Shown piece by piece: positions 27,288 through 36,562 of a stretch of DNA of 64,000 nt. Every line of letters starts with the position of its first letter. Position 1 is the first letter of the stretch. The notes beneath the pieces were generated by a model. The model was not told where the DNA came from, did not search any database, and saw nothing but the letters and a program-made list of their open reading frames with translations. Origin of the DNA: Xiheibacterium sp038325765 (lineage in GTDB: Bacteria; Myxococcota_A; Polyangia; Nannocystales; Nannocystaceae). The position numbers and the translations under genes are program-made. The DNA lies in assembly GCA_038325765.1 (NCBI GenBank), contig JBBQJI010000012.1, positions 1-64,000 of the forward strand, written 5' to 3'.

Positions 27288-28559
27288 GTGATCCTCCGCG
27301 ATCCGGTCCATGGCCTCGTCGCCTTCGATGGTCCTGTCGAAGCCGTGGTGCACCGGCTGCTCGACACGCCCGAGGTGCAGCGGCTGCGCCGGATCCGGGC
27401 GCTCGGCGCCGCGTCCCTGGCGTTCCCGGGCGGCGAACACTCGCGCTTCGCCCACGCCATCGGCTCCGCGCACGTCATGAAGCGCTACCTCGCGCGGGTG
27501 GGCCGCTTCGCCGGCGATCTCCACCCGTCCGACCGCGTCGACGACGACGACGCGCGCGTCGCTCTGGCCGCCGCGCTGCTCCACGATCTGGGGCACGGAC
27601 CCTACAGCCACACCTTCGAGTCGGTGCTCCCCGGCGCGCTCGCCCACGAGGAGTGGACGTCGCGCATCCTGCTCGACCCCGACACCGGCGTGCATGCGGT
27701 GCTGCGCGAGATCGATCCGCAGGCGCCGGCAGTGGTCGAGCGTCTGATCCACGGCGAGCATTCGGTGCCCCATCTCGCCCGCGCGGTGTCCGGCACCTTC
27801 GACGTCGATCGTTGCGACTACCTGCTCCGTGACTCGTACATGACCGGCGTGCGCTACGGGCTGCTCGATCTCGACTGGTTGCTCGGCTCGCTGCGGCTCG
27901 ACGTGCGGCCCGGTGCCCGCGCCGCGTCGCTCACGGTCGACGGCGAGAAGGGCCTGACCGCCGTCGAGGGATTCTTCTTGGCGCGCCTGTACATGTATCG
28001 GCAGGTGTATCTGCACAAGGCGGTGCGCGCCGCCGAGGCCGTGCTGCGATCGTTGTTCGCTCGGCTCGCGGTGCTCGAGCCCCAAACCGGCACGCCGCCG
28101 GCGCTGGCGGTATTGCTGCGCCAAGGCACCATCGATACGCGCGCATACCTCGATCTCGACGACCACGCGCTCGAGTCGGCACTGCGGGCGTGGTGCGACG
28201 CGGCCGATCCCCAGCTCGCCGAGCTGGCTTCGCGGCTCCGCGAGCGCCGCCTGTTCAAGACGCTCCGGCTGCGCCGCGAGGTCGCCCCCGCGATCGCCCA
28301 GGCGCGCCTTGCCGAGGTGCTCGCCGCCCACGGAGTTCCCTTCGAGATGGGCTCGATCGACCGCATCGAGATCGACGCATACATCGAAGACGAGACGCTC
28401 ATGGTGCGCAGCGGTGCCCGACTCGAGCGCCTGCTCGACGCCTCGCCGGTGCTGCGTGGGCTGTCGCGCGAGATCTTCGTCCACTACCGTGCGATCTTCC
28501 CGCCCGAGGTGCGCCCTGCCGTGCGGGCCGCGATGGCCGATCTGGCCGAGGGCACGTAG
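27288..28559 (+). CDS. HD-domain phosphohydrolase (COG1078, dNTPase-like)
   Basis: A 423-residue HD-superfamily hydrolase. The metal and catalytic residues are visible: H56 (RFAHAIGSAH), H99-D100 (LLHDLGHGP) and the later Asp in FDVDRCDYLLRDS, all in the order of SAMHD1 and dGTPases. Such enzymes cleave triphosphate from (d)NTPs or act on modified nucleotides. Its C-terminal 150 residues are helical. GTG start at 27288 immediately after a predicted promoter. The DTW gene follows after 66 bp with its own promoter, so co-transcription is not needed. Confidence 0.9.
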   Translation: MILRDPVHGLVAFDGPVEAVVHRLLDTPEVQRLRRIRALGAASLAFPGGEHSRFAHAIGSAHVMKRYLARVGRFAGDLHPSDRVDDDDARVALAAALLHDLGHGPYSHTFESVLPGALAHEEWTSRILLDPDTGVHAVLREIDPQAPAVVERLIHGEHSVPHLARAVSGTFDVDRCDYLLRDSYMTGVRYGLLDLDWLLGSLRLDVRPGARAASLTVDGEKGLTAVEGFFLARLYMYRQVYLHKAVRAAEAVLRSLFARLAVLEPQTGTPPALAVLLRQGTIDTRAYLDLDDHALESALRAWCDAADPQLAELASRLRERRLFKTLRLRREVAPAIAQARLAEVLAAHGVPFEMGSIDRIEIDAYIEDETLMVRSGARLERLLDASPVLRGLSREIFVHYRAIFPPEVRPAVRAAMADLAEGT

Positions 28560-28589
28560 TCCGCCCTCGGTGCGCGAGCGCCTGCCCGA

Positions 28590-28618
28590 TTGCCCGGCGC
28601 TGGCGCACCTCCTACCCT
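28590..28618 (+). promoter_or_regulatory. Predicted promoter of the DTW gene
   Basis: TTGCCC (28590-28595), a 17-bp spacer, TACCCT (28613-28618). The GTG start lies 7 nt later without a Shine-Dalgarno. Confidence 0.55.
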
Positions 28619-28625
28619 TGGCGCC

Positions 28626-29261
28626 GTGGGGAGCCGGCGCAAGCGTCAGCCGCGATGCCCGGGCTGCGGCCTGCGGCCCGAGACCTGCGTGTGTGCGCAG
28701 CTGCCCTCGATGGGCTTCGCGACCCGCATCGCCTTCGTGCAACACGTCGACGAGCTCCACAAACCGACGAACACCGCCCGCCTCTTCGCACGGATGGTGA
28801 AGGGCACGCCCATCGTGCCCTACGGCATGCGCGATGTCGTGTTCGATCCCGGCGCCCTGCAGGGCGACGACACCGAGTGGTTGATGCTGTTCCCGCGCGA
28901 CGATGCGCCCGAGATCGGCAGCACAGCCCTGCCCCCGCCGCCCGCGGGCAAGCAGCGCGGCTTCGTGGTGCTCGACGGGACGTGGCACCAGTGCTCGCGC
29001 ATGGGTCGGCGGGCGCCGTTCGTCCACGCGCTGCCGTGCGTGGCCCTTCCCGCCGGTGAGCCCACGTTCTGGACGGTTCGCACGCAACACGATCCGCGGG
29101 GCATGTCGTCGTTCGACGCCGCCTACCGGGCGCTGCGTGCATGTGAGGGCGAGGTCGCGGTGCGTCCGCTGCTCGAGGCGTTCGCGCTCGTCACCGCGCA
29201 GATGCTGTTCCTCAAGGGTCGCGCGAGCTCGCCAGATGTGCCGCCCGAGTGGCTGGCATGA
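28626..29261 (+). CDS. DTW-domain protein, tRNA aminocarboxypropyltransferase-like
   Basis: A 211-residue protein with the name-giving motif region VVLDGTWHQCSRM and an N-terminal CxxC...CxC zinc site (CPGCGLRPETCVC), as in the bacterial TapT enzyme that makes acp3U in tRNA from S-adenosylmethionine. Another conserved region is FVQHVDELHKPTNTARL, which binds the donor. The start is the GTG at 28626, 7 nt after TACCCT. Its stop overlaps the flippase ATG (ATGA). Which uridine is modified is not evident. Confidence 0.88.
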   Translation: MGSRRKRQPRCPGCGLRPETCVCAQLPSMGFATRIAFVQHVDELHKPTNTARLFARMVKGTPIVPYGMRDVVFDPGALQGDDTEWLMLFPRDDAPEIGSTALPPPPAGKQRGFVVLDGTWHQCSRMGRRAPFVHALPCVALPAGEPTFWTVRTQHDPRGMSSFDAAYRALRACEGEVAVRPLLEAFALVTAQMLFLKGRASSPDVPPEWLA

Positions 29262-30472
29262 GTGCGGCGCGCTCGACCTTCCTGTGGATGGCGGCGCTCT
29301 CGGCCGGCACGCTGCTGCTGGGGATGCTCCGCGAGCTGGTGATCGCGCAGCACCTGCAGGCGAGCGCCACCGCCGACCTGTTCTTCCGCGGCGTCGTGGT
29401 CGTCGGCGCGGCGCGCAACTTCACCCTCGCCCTGCTGCGCGCGCGCTGGATCCCGCTGCCGCCGGGACCCGGCGCCACGGCCCTGCTGCGCAGCGCCCTG
29501 CCCGGGTGCACCGCGGTCAACATCGCGGCGATCGTCACCCTCGGCGTCGTGATCCCGCCCGCGCTGTGGTGGACACCCGAGAGCATGACGTTCGTCGCGT
29601 GTGTCACCGTCGCCTCATACGGTGCGGCGATCCGGGCCCTCGCCGAGCGCAACGGCCACGAGCGCCGCAGCGTCGCCCTCGACTGGATCCCGCTGCTGGG
29701 CACCATCGGCGGCACGTTGCTGGCCGCCCACGCAGGCGGCGTGTTGGCGATGGGTGCGACGGGCGGTCTCACGCTGGGCATGCTGGTCGCGAACGTGCTG
29801 CTGTGGCCTTCGGCGGTTCGGCGCGCCGATCCGGGGGCGACCACGACCACCGCACCACTGGCCACCAGGCCGAGCATCTCGCTGTACATCGACACGCTCA
29901 TCTACGTGAACCTCGGGCTCGTCGACTCGCTGCTGTCGTTGTACGTGCTGGACGAGGGTGAGTTCGCTCTGCTCAGCTATTCGTACATGTTCGTCAACGC
30001 GATACTCGCGGTCCCCACCGCCGGCGCGACGATCCTCGCGCTGCGGCTCGGCGGTCGCGCGCGCCTGGGCGACGCCTTCCGGCTGCGCCGATGGGCGCTC
30101 GTCGCCGGGCTCGTCGCGTTCGCGGGCGTGGGTGCGGTCGCGCTGGTGCTGGCGTGGTCACCCGTCGCCGCGATCATCGACGGCGCGGTCGGCTGGCCGG
30201 TGAGCGCGGCCATCGACGGCCTCGTCCTCGCCAGCGCACCGTTCGCGGGGCTGCGCATGGCAAACACGGTGGGCCGTCAGCTCCGCGTCGCCCGCGATCC
30301 CGACGGTGTCGTCGTCTGGGATGTCGTGGGCCTCGTCGTGCGCGTCGCCATGCTCGGGTTGGGGGCGGCGTGGATCGGGCCTGTGGCGTCGCCGATCGCC
30401 CTCGCGCTCGCGGAGGCGATCCAGCTCGGCGCGTGGGTGCGCACGGGCGACGGCGCAGCCGCACGGGCGTGA
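29258..30472 (+). CDS. MurJ/polysaccharide-flippase-like MOP family membrane protein
   Basis: A 404-residue polytopic protein with about 12 hydrophobic segments and the pattern of MOP-superfamily flippases: RELVIAQHLQASATADLFFRGV near the N-terminus and a tail with GLRMANTVGRQLRVARDP. MurJ itself is longer (about 510 residues), so this is a shorter lipid-linked glycan or unknown flippase. Start overlaps the DTW stop (ATGA), which is unexpected for an RNA-modifying enzyme. The substrate is unknown. Confidence 0.78.
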   Translation: MSAARSTFLWMAALSAGTLLLGMLRELVIAQHLQASATADLFFRGVVVVGAARNFTLALLRARWIPLPPGPGATALLRSALPGCTAVNIAAIVTLGVVIPPALWWTPESMTFVACVTVASYGAAIRALAERNGHERRSVALDWIPLLGTIGGTLLAAHAGGVLAMGATGGLTLGMLVANVLLWPSAVRRADPGATTTTAPLATRPSISLYIDTLIYVNLGLVDSLLSLYVLDEGEFALLSYSYMFVNAILAVPTAGATILALRLGGRARLGDAFRLRRWALVAGLVAFAGVGAVALVLAWSPVAAIIDGAVGWPVSAAIDGLVLASAPFAGLRMANTVGRQLRVARDPDGVVVWDVVGLVVRVAMLGLGAAWIGPVASPIALALAEAIQLGAWVRTGDGAAARA

Positions 30473-30491
30473 TCGACACGGCGTCGGCCAC

Positions 30492-32372
30492 CTAGGCGCG
30501 GAGTCGTGCGCGTGGGCACCGGCGCCGCCGCAGCCACGGCACCGCGAGCACGATCGCGAACCACGCCGCCCCACTGCGCCCCGTTGCGTCGCAGCCACAG
30601 CCTTCGCCGCCGCCGTCCGTCGCCGCCGTGCCGGAGGACTCGGACGAGCCAGGCTCGCCGCTGGTGCCCGGCGGCAAGGGGCTGCCGCCATCGGACGATG
30701 TCGGCGTCGCCGTCGTGCTGTCGGCGCCGCCACTGCTGCTGCCGCCCGAGCTGGTGCCGGCCTGCGTGCCGAAGTTCACGATCGGGATCGATACGGTCTG
30801 CTCGCCCAGGGTCACCGGCGTCGCGCCACCGGCGAGATCGAACAGCTCGGCGACATGCTGGCCGGCCTCGCCACCCGCGCCCCCGAGGAACTCGATGTAC
30901 TCCGGCGTGTTGATCAGATACCGCAGCCGCACGGTGACCTGCAGCACGTCGTCGCTATCGTCACCCGGCGTGGCATCGACGATCTGCGGCGCACTGTCGA
31001 AGGCATAGGCGTGATCGTCGAAGTTGGGCCACGTGCCGTCTTGCTGCAGCGTGTAGCGATCTCCGACCGGGTCGGTCTCGAGATCGGGCACCAGGCCACG
31101 CGGAGGGATCCGCGTGTCGACGAGCCAGTGGTTGTTGCGGAGCAGGTGGAACTGGGCGCCGTCGGCGAAGTCCTCGGCGACGGCCTCGTAGGTGCGCAGC
31201 TGGGCGTCGGCCTCGATGCCCGTCGCCGCCTCCCAACGCCCCGACGAGTAGACCGGCTGCCCGGCGTACTCGGCGGTGACCTCGAGCCACGCGATGCGCC
31301 CCTCGGAGTAGCCGCTGGGCAGTTTGTGGCCGCTCTCGTTGATCACCCGCACGCCCAGGGCTGCGATGCCCTCCGCGAGGTCGATCTGGTCGGGGGCCGA
31401 CAGCTCGAGGGTGGCCGAGGTCGCGAGGAACTCGTCCATCCGCTCGATGGTGGTGTTGTAGAAGAGATCGGCGACGCTGTTCGAGCCCATCGAGCCGTAC
31501 TCGCCACGGATGAGCTCGACCATGAAGCGGTTGGCACCGACCAGGTCGTGACGACGACCACCGACCGGATGGCTCTGCGAATTGACGTGGGCAGCGCAGC
31601 CCGCCATGTCCTCGACCGCGGGCATGTGGCAGTCCTGGCAGCTGCGAAAGCCCGGCCCCGGGACGGCGTAGTCGCTGCGCAGCCATTCGCCGTAGGTGCG
31701 CTGCTCGTTGAACGGCACGCCGAGGCCGTTGCCGTCGTCGTCGACGCGCTCGGCCGAGGTCGTCACGTCGTGGCAGGTCCCGCACAGCCGCGACGTGCCG
31801 AGGTAGGGGTCGGCGATCCACGAGTGGGGCGGCTCGTCGTTGCCGTCGGTGTAGTCCCACGGACCCCGACGCGGCACGTTGGTGCCCACGACGACGTCGT
31901 CGATGCGGTACTGCGCGTTGCCGGCCGGCGTGCCGGGATCCTCCATCGCGCGGTGGCAGAGCTCGCACTCGATCCCCTGGATCTCGTCGGAGGTGAGCTC
32001 GTCGATGCTGGTGACGCCGCCGTTGCCGTCGAGGAAGGCCCGCGGCGCGTGGCAGCGCACGCACAGTTCGGTGTCACCCGGGCTGTCGTCGCTGGCGACG
32101 GAGAGCGCGGCCCAGAACACCGGGTCTCTGGCGCTGTTCGCCATCATCGATCCCTGCCAAGTGCGAAACGGCGCGTATGGGGGCTCTTCGGCCTGCACGA
32201 CCGGGTTGACGTACGTGTGGCAGAGTTCGCAGGCAGCGGTCTGGACCAGCGGGTTGACCAGCGTCTCGGGTTCGGTCGGCGCGCCCGCGGCTGCGGACGG
32301 CAGCGCGAGCGCCACCGCCATGACGAGCGCGGGTCGGGCTACCCGCGCACCATCTCGGACCGTGGACCGCAT
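30492..32372 (-). CDS. Secreted pentaheme c-type cytochrome with MYXO-CTERM-like tail
   Basis: A 626-residue protein: signal peptide (LVMAVALALPSAAAG), five CxxCH haem sites at residues 48-52 (CELCH), 104-108 (CVRCH), 136-140 (CELCH), 197-201 (CGTCH) and 245-249 (CQDCH). The last 330 residues are haem-free and beta-rich. The tail GCGCDATGRSGAAW, a helix and an Arg cluster match the MYXO-CTERM sorting signal, so it is probably cell-surface attached. Its ATG shares a base with the stop of the FG-GAP/ASPIC gene (TGATG), so the two are coupled. Other His residues near the haems (HSWIADPY, HPVGGRRHD) could be distal ligands. Its electron partner is unknown. Confidence 0.9.
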   Translation of the reverse strand: MRSTVRDGARVARPALVMAVALALPSAAAGAPTEPETLVNPLVQTAACELCHTYVNPVVQAEEPPYAPFRTWQGSMMANSARDPVFWAALSVASDDSPGDTELCVRCHAPRAFLDGNGGVTSIDELTSDEIQGIECELCHRAMEDPGTPAGNAQYRIDDVVVGTNVPRRGPWDYTDGNDEPPHSWIADPYLGTSRLCGTCHDVTTSAERVDDDGNGLGVPFNEQRTYGEWLRSDYAVPGPGFRSCQDCHMPAVEDMAGCAAHVNSQSHPVGGRRHDLVGANRFMVELIRGEYGSMGSNSVADLFYNTTIERMDEFLATSATLELSAPDQIDLAEGIAALGVRVINESGHKLPSGYSEGRIAWLEVTAEYAGQPVYSSGRWEAATGIEADAQLRTYEAVAEDFADGAQFHLLRNNHWLVDTRIPPRGLVPDLETDPVGDRYTLQQDGTWPNFDDHAYAFDSAPQIVDATPGDDSDDVLQVTVRLRYLINTPEYIEFLGGAGGEAGQHVAELFDLAGGATPVTLGEQTVSIPIVNFGTQAGTSSGGSSSGGADSTTATPTSSDGGSPLPPGTSGEPGSSESSGTAATDGGGEGCGCDATGRSGAAWFAIVLAVPWLRRRRCPRARLRA

Positions 32373-34330
32373 CACGACGCGCGTGCGCTCCGGCGGCGAC
32401 GGAGCATGGGCGCGGCGACGAGCAACAGCAGCGCCGCGCGGCCACGGTTGGGGTCGGAGACGTCGCAGCCACAGCCGCCGCCGTCGGCGTCCTGCGAGGG
32501 ACCATCACCGGAGGTCTCACCGTCGGCGCCGGTGTCGGTCGCCACGGTCGGGTCGCCCGAGGTCTCCTCGCCGGTCGCCGTCGCGTCGGCAGTGGTCGAC
32601 GAATCGGCGGCGTTGCACTCGGCGGGCTCCTCGTCGATCTCGCCGTCGCAGTCGTTGTCGGCGTCGTCGCAGATCTCGGCGTTGCCCGGGAAATTGTTTG
32701 GATCGGCGTCGTCGCAGTCGGTGCCGTCGAGCACATAGCCCTCGGGCGGCACGCAGCCGGAGAAGCTGACCCGCGGATCACCGAAGGTGTCACCGTCGGC
32801 GTCGGCGTGGAACGTCTGGCCGCAGCCCTCGACGACGTGGATCACGCCGTTGATCGGCGGGTCGGGGATCATGTCCACGGTGCCCGAGGGCCAGCGCACG
32901 ACGACGTTCTGCACCGCCTTGTTGGCGCCGATACCGAAGTGCCGGACCGGCGACACGGTGATGCCGTAGCCCTGGCCAGCGCGGACCTCGCGGACTTGCG
33001 TGCCGTCGGCGGTGGTCAGCTCGACCTTGGCGCCGACGCCCGACGCGTTGCTGATGACGCCGGTGAGTCGCACGTCGAGGAAACCGTTGTCGTTGCCGGG
33101 GTTGAGCAGCAGCCGATCGGGCACGCCGCTGGGCTGGTTGAACATGACGGCGAAGCCGGCGAGCACATCGGGGAAGCCGTCGGCATTGAAATCGCCCAGG
33201 GCCGCACTTTGTACGCCGAGCTGGCCGGTGGGGAACGGGGCGGCCTCGGCGGTGAAGGTGTTGTCGCCGCCGTTGATGAGCAACCGGTGCTCGCCGGAGC
33301 GGCCGGTCATCAGCAGGTCGACGAAGCCATCGTTGTCGAAGTCCTCGAAGATCGACTGGATGCCGAGCTCGAGCGCCTCGAAGTCGGCCGTGACGCCGGC
33401 GGCGTCGGTGATGTCGGTGAAGATGCCGACGTCGTCGCCGTTGGCGCCGTTTTCGTACAGACGGCTGATGACGTCGTGGGTGACGAGCACCGCGTCGAAG
33501 TCGCCGTCGTTGTCGATGTCGCCGAAATCGACCGACCACGACTGCGCGAGCGGACGCAGGCCCGCGGCCTCGGCGACCTCGGTGAAATTGCCCTCGCCGT
33601 CGTTCTGGAACAGCAGGTTGAGCCGCCGACCGTCGAGGGGGTCGGTGACGCCGAGGCGGCACTTGGCGATGAAGAGATCGAGGTCGCCGTCGTTGTCATA
33701 GTCGGTCCAGACCGAGCCGTAGTTGCCCGAGTTGTCCGACGGGACCGTCGACACCGCGCTGATGAGCTCGGGCGCGAACGTCATACTGCCATCGCCCTCG
33801 CCGCGGTACGGGGTCGACACCCCATCGTCGTCACAGACGAACAGGTCGAGGTTGCCGTCGTTGTCGATGTCCACGAAGTTCGAGCACTGCACGAACACGC
33901 CCGGACCCGCCAGCGTGCCCAGGGCGTAGTCGGTGCCCGCATCCATCGCGCGCAGCACCTTGAGCCCGTCGTAGCCGCCGCCCGTGAAGATGTCGCCGAA
34001 CCCGTCGTTGTCGACGTCGCCGATCGACAGGCTCCACGACGAGCCCTCGATGCTCCCGTAGTTCAGCAGGGTGAAGCTGCCATCTTGCTGCTGATACTCG
34101 ATCTGCAACTCCGACGCGTAGTCGAGCCGCACGATGTCGTCGAGGCCGTCGCCGTTCATGTCCCAGGCACCCATCGCCACGCCGCTCGACAGGATCGGGT
34201 TGTTGAGCGTGTCGGTGGCGTCGATGAACGGATCGAGCGCGTGGGCCTGGGGCGACCAGGCGGCACCGGTGAGGATGGGCAGGAGCCAGAGCGCGGTGCC
34301 GCGGGGGACTACGGTGCGAGTGCGGGTCAT
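32372..34330 (-). CDS. FG-GAP/VCBS repeat and ASPIC/UnbV (CRTAC1-like) protein with MYXO-CTERM-like tail
   Basis: A 652-residue protein. The ATG at 34330 gives a signal peptide (ALWLLPILTGAAWSPQAHA). Next come about seven calcium-binding FG-GAP/VCBS blades with DxNxDGxxD loops (WDMNGDGLDD, FVDIDNDGNLD, FGDIDNDGDF), forming an integrin-alpha-like propeller. The ASPIC/UnbV domain follows (GVGAKVELTTADGTQVREV ... FGIGANK), then a Cys/Asp-rich module (CDDADNDCDGEIDEE), and a Thr-rich linker with a GCGCD tail, helix and Arg cluster. It should be a surface adhesin or scaffold. TATCGT (minus strand, 34362-34367) lies 31 nt before the start. First gene of a pair with the pentaheme cytochrome. Confidence 0.9.
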   Translation of the reverse strand: MTRTRTVVPRGTALWLLPILTGAAWSPQAHALDPFIDATDTLNNPILSSGVAMGAWDMNGDGLDDIVRLDYASELQIEYQQQDGSFTLLNYGSIEGSSWSLSIGDVDNDGFGDIFTGGGYDGLKVLRAMDAGTDYALGTLAGPGVFVQCSNFVDIDNDGNLDLFVCDDDGVSTPYRGEGDGSMTFAPELISAVSTVPSDNSGNYGSVWTDYDNDGDLDLFIAKCRLGVTDPLDGRRLNLLFQNDGEGNFTEVAEAAGLRPLAQSWSVDFGDIDNDGDFDAVLVTHDVISRLYENGANGDDVGIFTDITDAAGVTADFEALELGIQSIFEDFDNDGFVDLLMTGRSGEHRLLINGGDNTFTAEAAPFPTGQLGVQSAALGDFNADGFPDVLAGFAVMFNQPSGVPDRLLLNPGNDNGFLDVRLTGVISNASGVGAKVELTTADGTQVREVRAGQGYGITVSPVRHFGIGANKAVQNVVVRWPSGTVDMIPDPPINGVIHVVEGCGQTFHADADGDTFGDPRVSFSGCVPPEGYVLDGTDCDDADPNNFPGNAEICDDADNDCDGEIDEEPAECNAADSSTTADATATGEETSGDPTVATDTGADGETSGDGPSQDADGGGCGCDVSDPNRGRAALLLLVAAPMLRRRRSARAS

Positions 34331-34640
34331 GGTGCGGGGGGTCCGAGGGGCGCGAGGCAAGACGATACCCCCGTGCATGGCCGGTGGGTTGCCGATCCGC
34401 GGGCGGACGCGAGAGCAGCAGCACGGCGCGCGGTGCACTCGGGCGCGCTCGCGTGGCGGTCGCGCGGTCCGGCGCAACCGGTGCACAGACGCGGCCGCCG
34501 CCTCGGTGCTCGCGTCGCGATCGCCCACGGCGTCCGTGCGTCGTGTCCGTGTGCGGCGCCGTGAACGCGAACCCTGGGCAGAGACAGGTTGGCCGAGACC
34601 GCGGGTTTTACAAATCGGAGCGATCGCTCAGATTCGCCCG
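34331..34640. other. 310-bp region between divergent genes
   Basis: It holds a -10 candidate, TATCGT, for the leftward FG-GAP gene, and an AT-rich patch GGGTTTTACAAATCGG (about 34603-34618) about 25 nt before the P450 start. A GATCGC motif lies inside CGATCGCTCAG. No further gene is seen. Confidence 0.4.
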
Positions 34641-36047
34641 ATGCCGACGCCGTCCGAGTCCACCCGACCGCGCCCACCGCGATCGTTGCGCGAGCCCCCG
34701 CGCTTCACCTCGCGGCACCCCTTCGGCGTCTTCCCCCAGCTGCGCGCCGATCCGTTGGCGTTCCTCACCGCGGCGGCGCGGCGTCACGGCGACGTCGTCG
34801 GCTTCCGCATCGGCCCGCTACGCTCCGTGCTCCTGCGGCACCCCGACGCGATCAAGCACGTCCTGGTCGACAACAACCCCAACTACGACAAGCACACCCG
34901 CGGCTACGACGTGCTCCGCGAGTTCCTCGGCAACGGCCTGCTGACCGCCGAGGGCGACCTCTGGCGCCGACAGCGGCGCATCGCCCAGCCTGCGTTCCAC
35001 CGCCGCCGCATCGAGGGCTTCGCCGACGCGATGCTCGCCGACACCCTCGACATGCTCCGCCGCTGGGACGATCTCGCGGGCCTCGGTCGCACCGTCGACA
35101 TGGCCCACGAGATGATGGCGCTGACGCTGCGCATCGTCGGCCGGACCCTGCTGTCGACCGACGTGCAGGACGCCGCCGACGAGGTCGGCCATGCGGTGAC
35201 GGTGCTCCACGACTGGGCCGACGCCAGGCTCGACTCGCTGCTGCCCTTGGAACTGCCCACGCCTAGGACGCTGCGCGCCCGGGCGGCGTCGCGGCGGCTC
35301 GACCGGATCATCGGCGACCTCATCACCCGTCGCCGCGGGGGCGAGCACGCCGAGGATCTGCTCGGCATGCTCATGGAGGCCAAGGACGCCGAGACCGGCG
35401 AGTCGATGACCGATCGCCAGCTCCGCGACGAGGTCACGACCATGTTCCTCGCCGGCCACGAGACCACCGCGAACGCCCTGGCATGGACGTTCTACCTGCT
35501 GTCCACCCACCCCGAGGTCGAACGTCGCCTCCGGGCCGAGCTCGATGCGGCGCTCGCCGGCGTCACCCCGGTGTTGGCTGATCTGCCGCGGCTGCCCTAC
35601 CTACTGCAGGTCGTGAAGGAATCGATGCGCCTGTACCCGCCGGCGTGGATCCTCGATCGCCGCGCCAAGGACGAGGACTCGATCCTCGGCTACCGCGTCC
35701 GCAAGAACACGCTGGTGTTGTGCTCTCCCTACGTCACGCACCGGCATCCCGAGCTGTGGCCCAACCCCGAGGGTTTCGATCCCGAGCGGTTCACGGCCGC
35801 CGCCGAGGCGACGCGGCCACGTTACGCCTACTTCCCCTTCGGCGGCGGTCCGAGGCAGTGCATCGGCATCGCGTTCGCGATGATGGAGGCGCAGCTGATC
35901 CTCGCCACCGTGTTGCAGCGCTACCGACCCTGGCTGATCCCGGGCCAGTCGATCTCGGCCGAGCCGCTCATCACGTTGCGGCCGCGCGCCGGCCTGCACA
36001 TGGGGCTGACCCCGATCCGCGCCGCTGCGGCAGCGGCCGCGCAGTGA
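34641..36047 (+). CDS. Cytochrome P450
   Basis: A 468-residue P450 with all core motifs: oxygen-activating I helix AGHETT (from residue 271), E-R pair in KESMRLYPP, and the haem loop FPFGGGPRQCIG with axial Cys407. The sequence is CYP102/CYP4-like in style (bacterial type I, fatty-acid or terpenoid hydroxylases) and lacks the sterol-14-demethylase signature. No ferredoxin or reductase gene is near, so redox partners must be supplied from elsewhere. Substrate unknown. Confidence 0.93.
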   Translation: MPTPSESTRPRPPRSLREPPRFTSRHPFGVFPQLRADPLAFLTAAARRHGDVVGFRIGPLRSVLLRHPDAIKHVLVDNNPNYDKHTRGYDVLREFLGNGLLTAEGDLWRRQRRIAQPAFHRRRIEGFADAMLADTLDMLRRWDDLAGLGRTVDMAHEMMALTLRIVGRTLLSTDVQDAADEVGHAVTVLHDWADARLDSLLPLELPTPRTLRARAASRRLDRIIGDLITRRRGGEHAEDLLGMLMEAKDAETGESMTDRQLRDEVTTMFLAGHETTANALAWTFYLLSTHPEVERRLRAELDAALAGVTPVLADLPRLPYLLQVVKESMRLYPPAWILDRRAKDEDSILGYRVRKNTLVLCSPYVTHRHPELWPNPEGFDPERFTAAAEATRPRYAYFPFGGGPRQCIGIAFAMMEAQLILATVLQRYRPWLIPGQSISAEPLITLRPRAGLHMGLTPIRAAAAAAAQ

Positions 36048-36140
36048 GGGGCTGCCGCGCGCCGCGAGACGACGACGTTGGTGCTACGCTCGACGCGTCG
36101 GCACCGGCAACGCGAGCACCCCGACCGAGCGAACCACACC

Positions 36141-36437
36141 ATGCGCATCGATGCCCAGACCTTCTTGGCCCTCACCGTGATGCTCGGCACCGGCGTCGCG
36201 GTGGGCGTCGGCGTGATGACGCTGCGCGAGCGCAGCGACGACCCCGAGGAGCAGCCGGTGGAGCCCGTCGCCGAACCCGCAGCGGCGGCGAAGCCGGCCC
36301 CTGCGCCCGTGCAACCCACGCCCACGCCGCCGCCCGTCGAGACTCCGCCGGCTGTGCCGGTGGATCCGCCGATGCCCGACCAGCTCGATCCCGAGCCCGA
36401 TCCGGCGGCGATCCCCGGACCGATGGTCGAGTTCTGA
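36141..36437 (+). CDS. Small Pro/Glu-rich membrane protein
   Basis: A 98-residue protein with one hydrophobic helix near the N-terminus (FLALTVMLGTGVAVGVGVM), then a low-complexity Pro/Glu/Ala/Val tail (PVEPVAEPAAAAKPAPAP). The rest is unstructured and anionic, as in a periplasmic tether. TACGCT (36085-36090) is a possible -10, with a leader of about 45 nt. Function unknown. Confidence 0.6.
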   Translation: MRIDAQTFLALTVMLGTGVAVGVGVMTLRERSDDPEEQPVEPVAEPAAAAKPAPAPVQPTPTPPPVETPPAVPVDPPMPDQLDPEPDPAAIPGPMVEF

Positions 36438-36481
36438 TCGCCCGCAGAGCGCGACACCCTACCGCGAGGGCTTCTTGGCTC

Positions 36482-36562
36482 AGCCGTTCTGGGGACCGGC
36501 CAGGTCCCCCTTCCACCGGGCAGAGCCCGGCTTCCCCCTCCCAATCGCGATCGCTCTCTCAG
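36482..36562 (+). repeat. Interspersed double-hairpin repeat, copy 3
   Basis: It lies between convergent gene ends (36437 and 36559). It has GGGGACC-GGCCA-GGTCCCC (a perfect 7-bp stem), CCGGGC-AGA-GCCCGG, and TTCCCCCTCCCA with the CGGAACC segment missing. Its end, GCTCTCTCAG, includes the stop codon of the leftward kinase gene, as in copy 2. Confidence 0.85.

Noticed and set aside
34641..36047. P450 as CYP51 sterol demethylase
   Set aside because: It lacks the CYP51-specific I-helix and B' helix signatures; the I helix is AGHETT, as in general hydroxylases.
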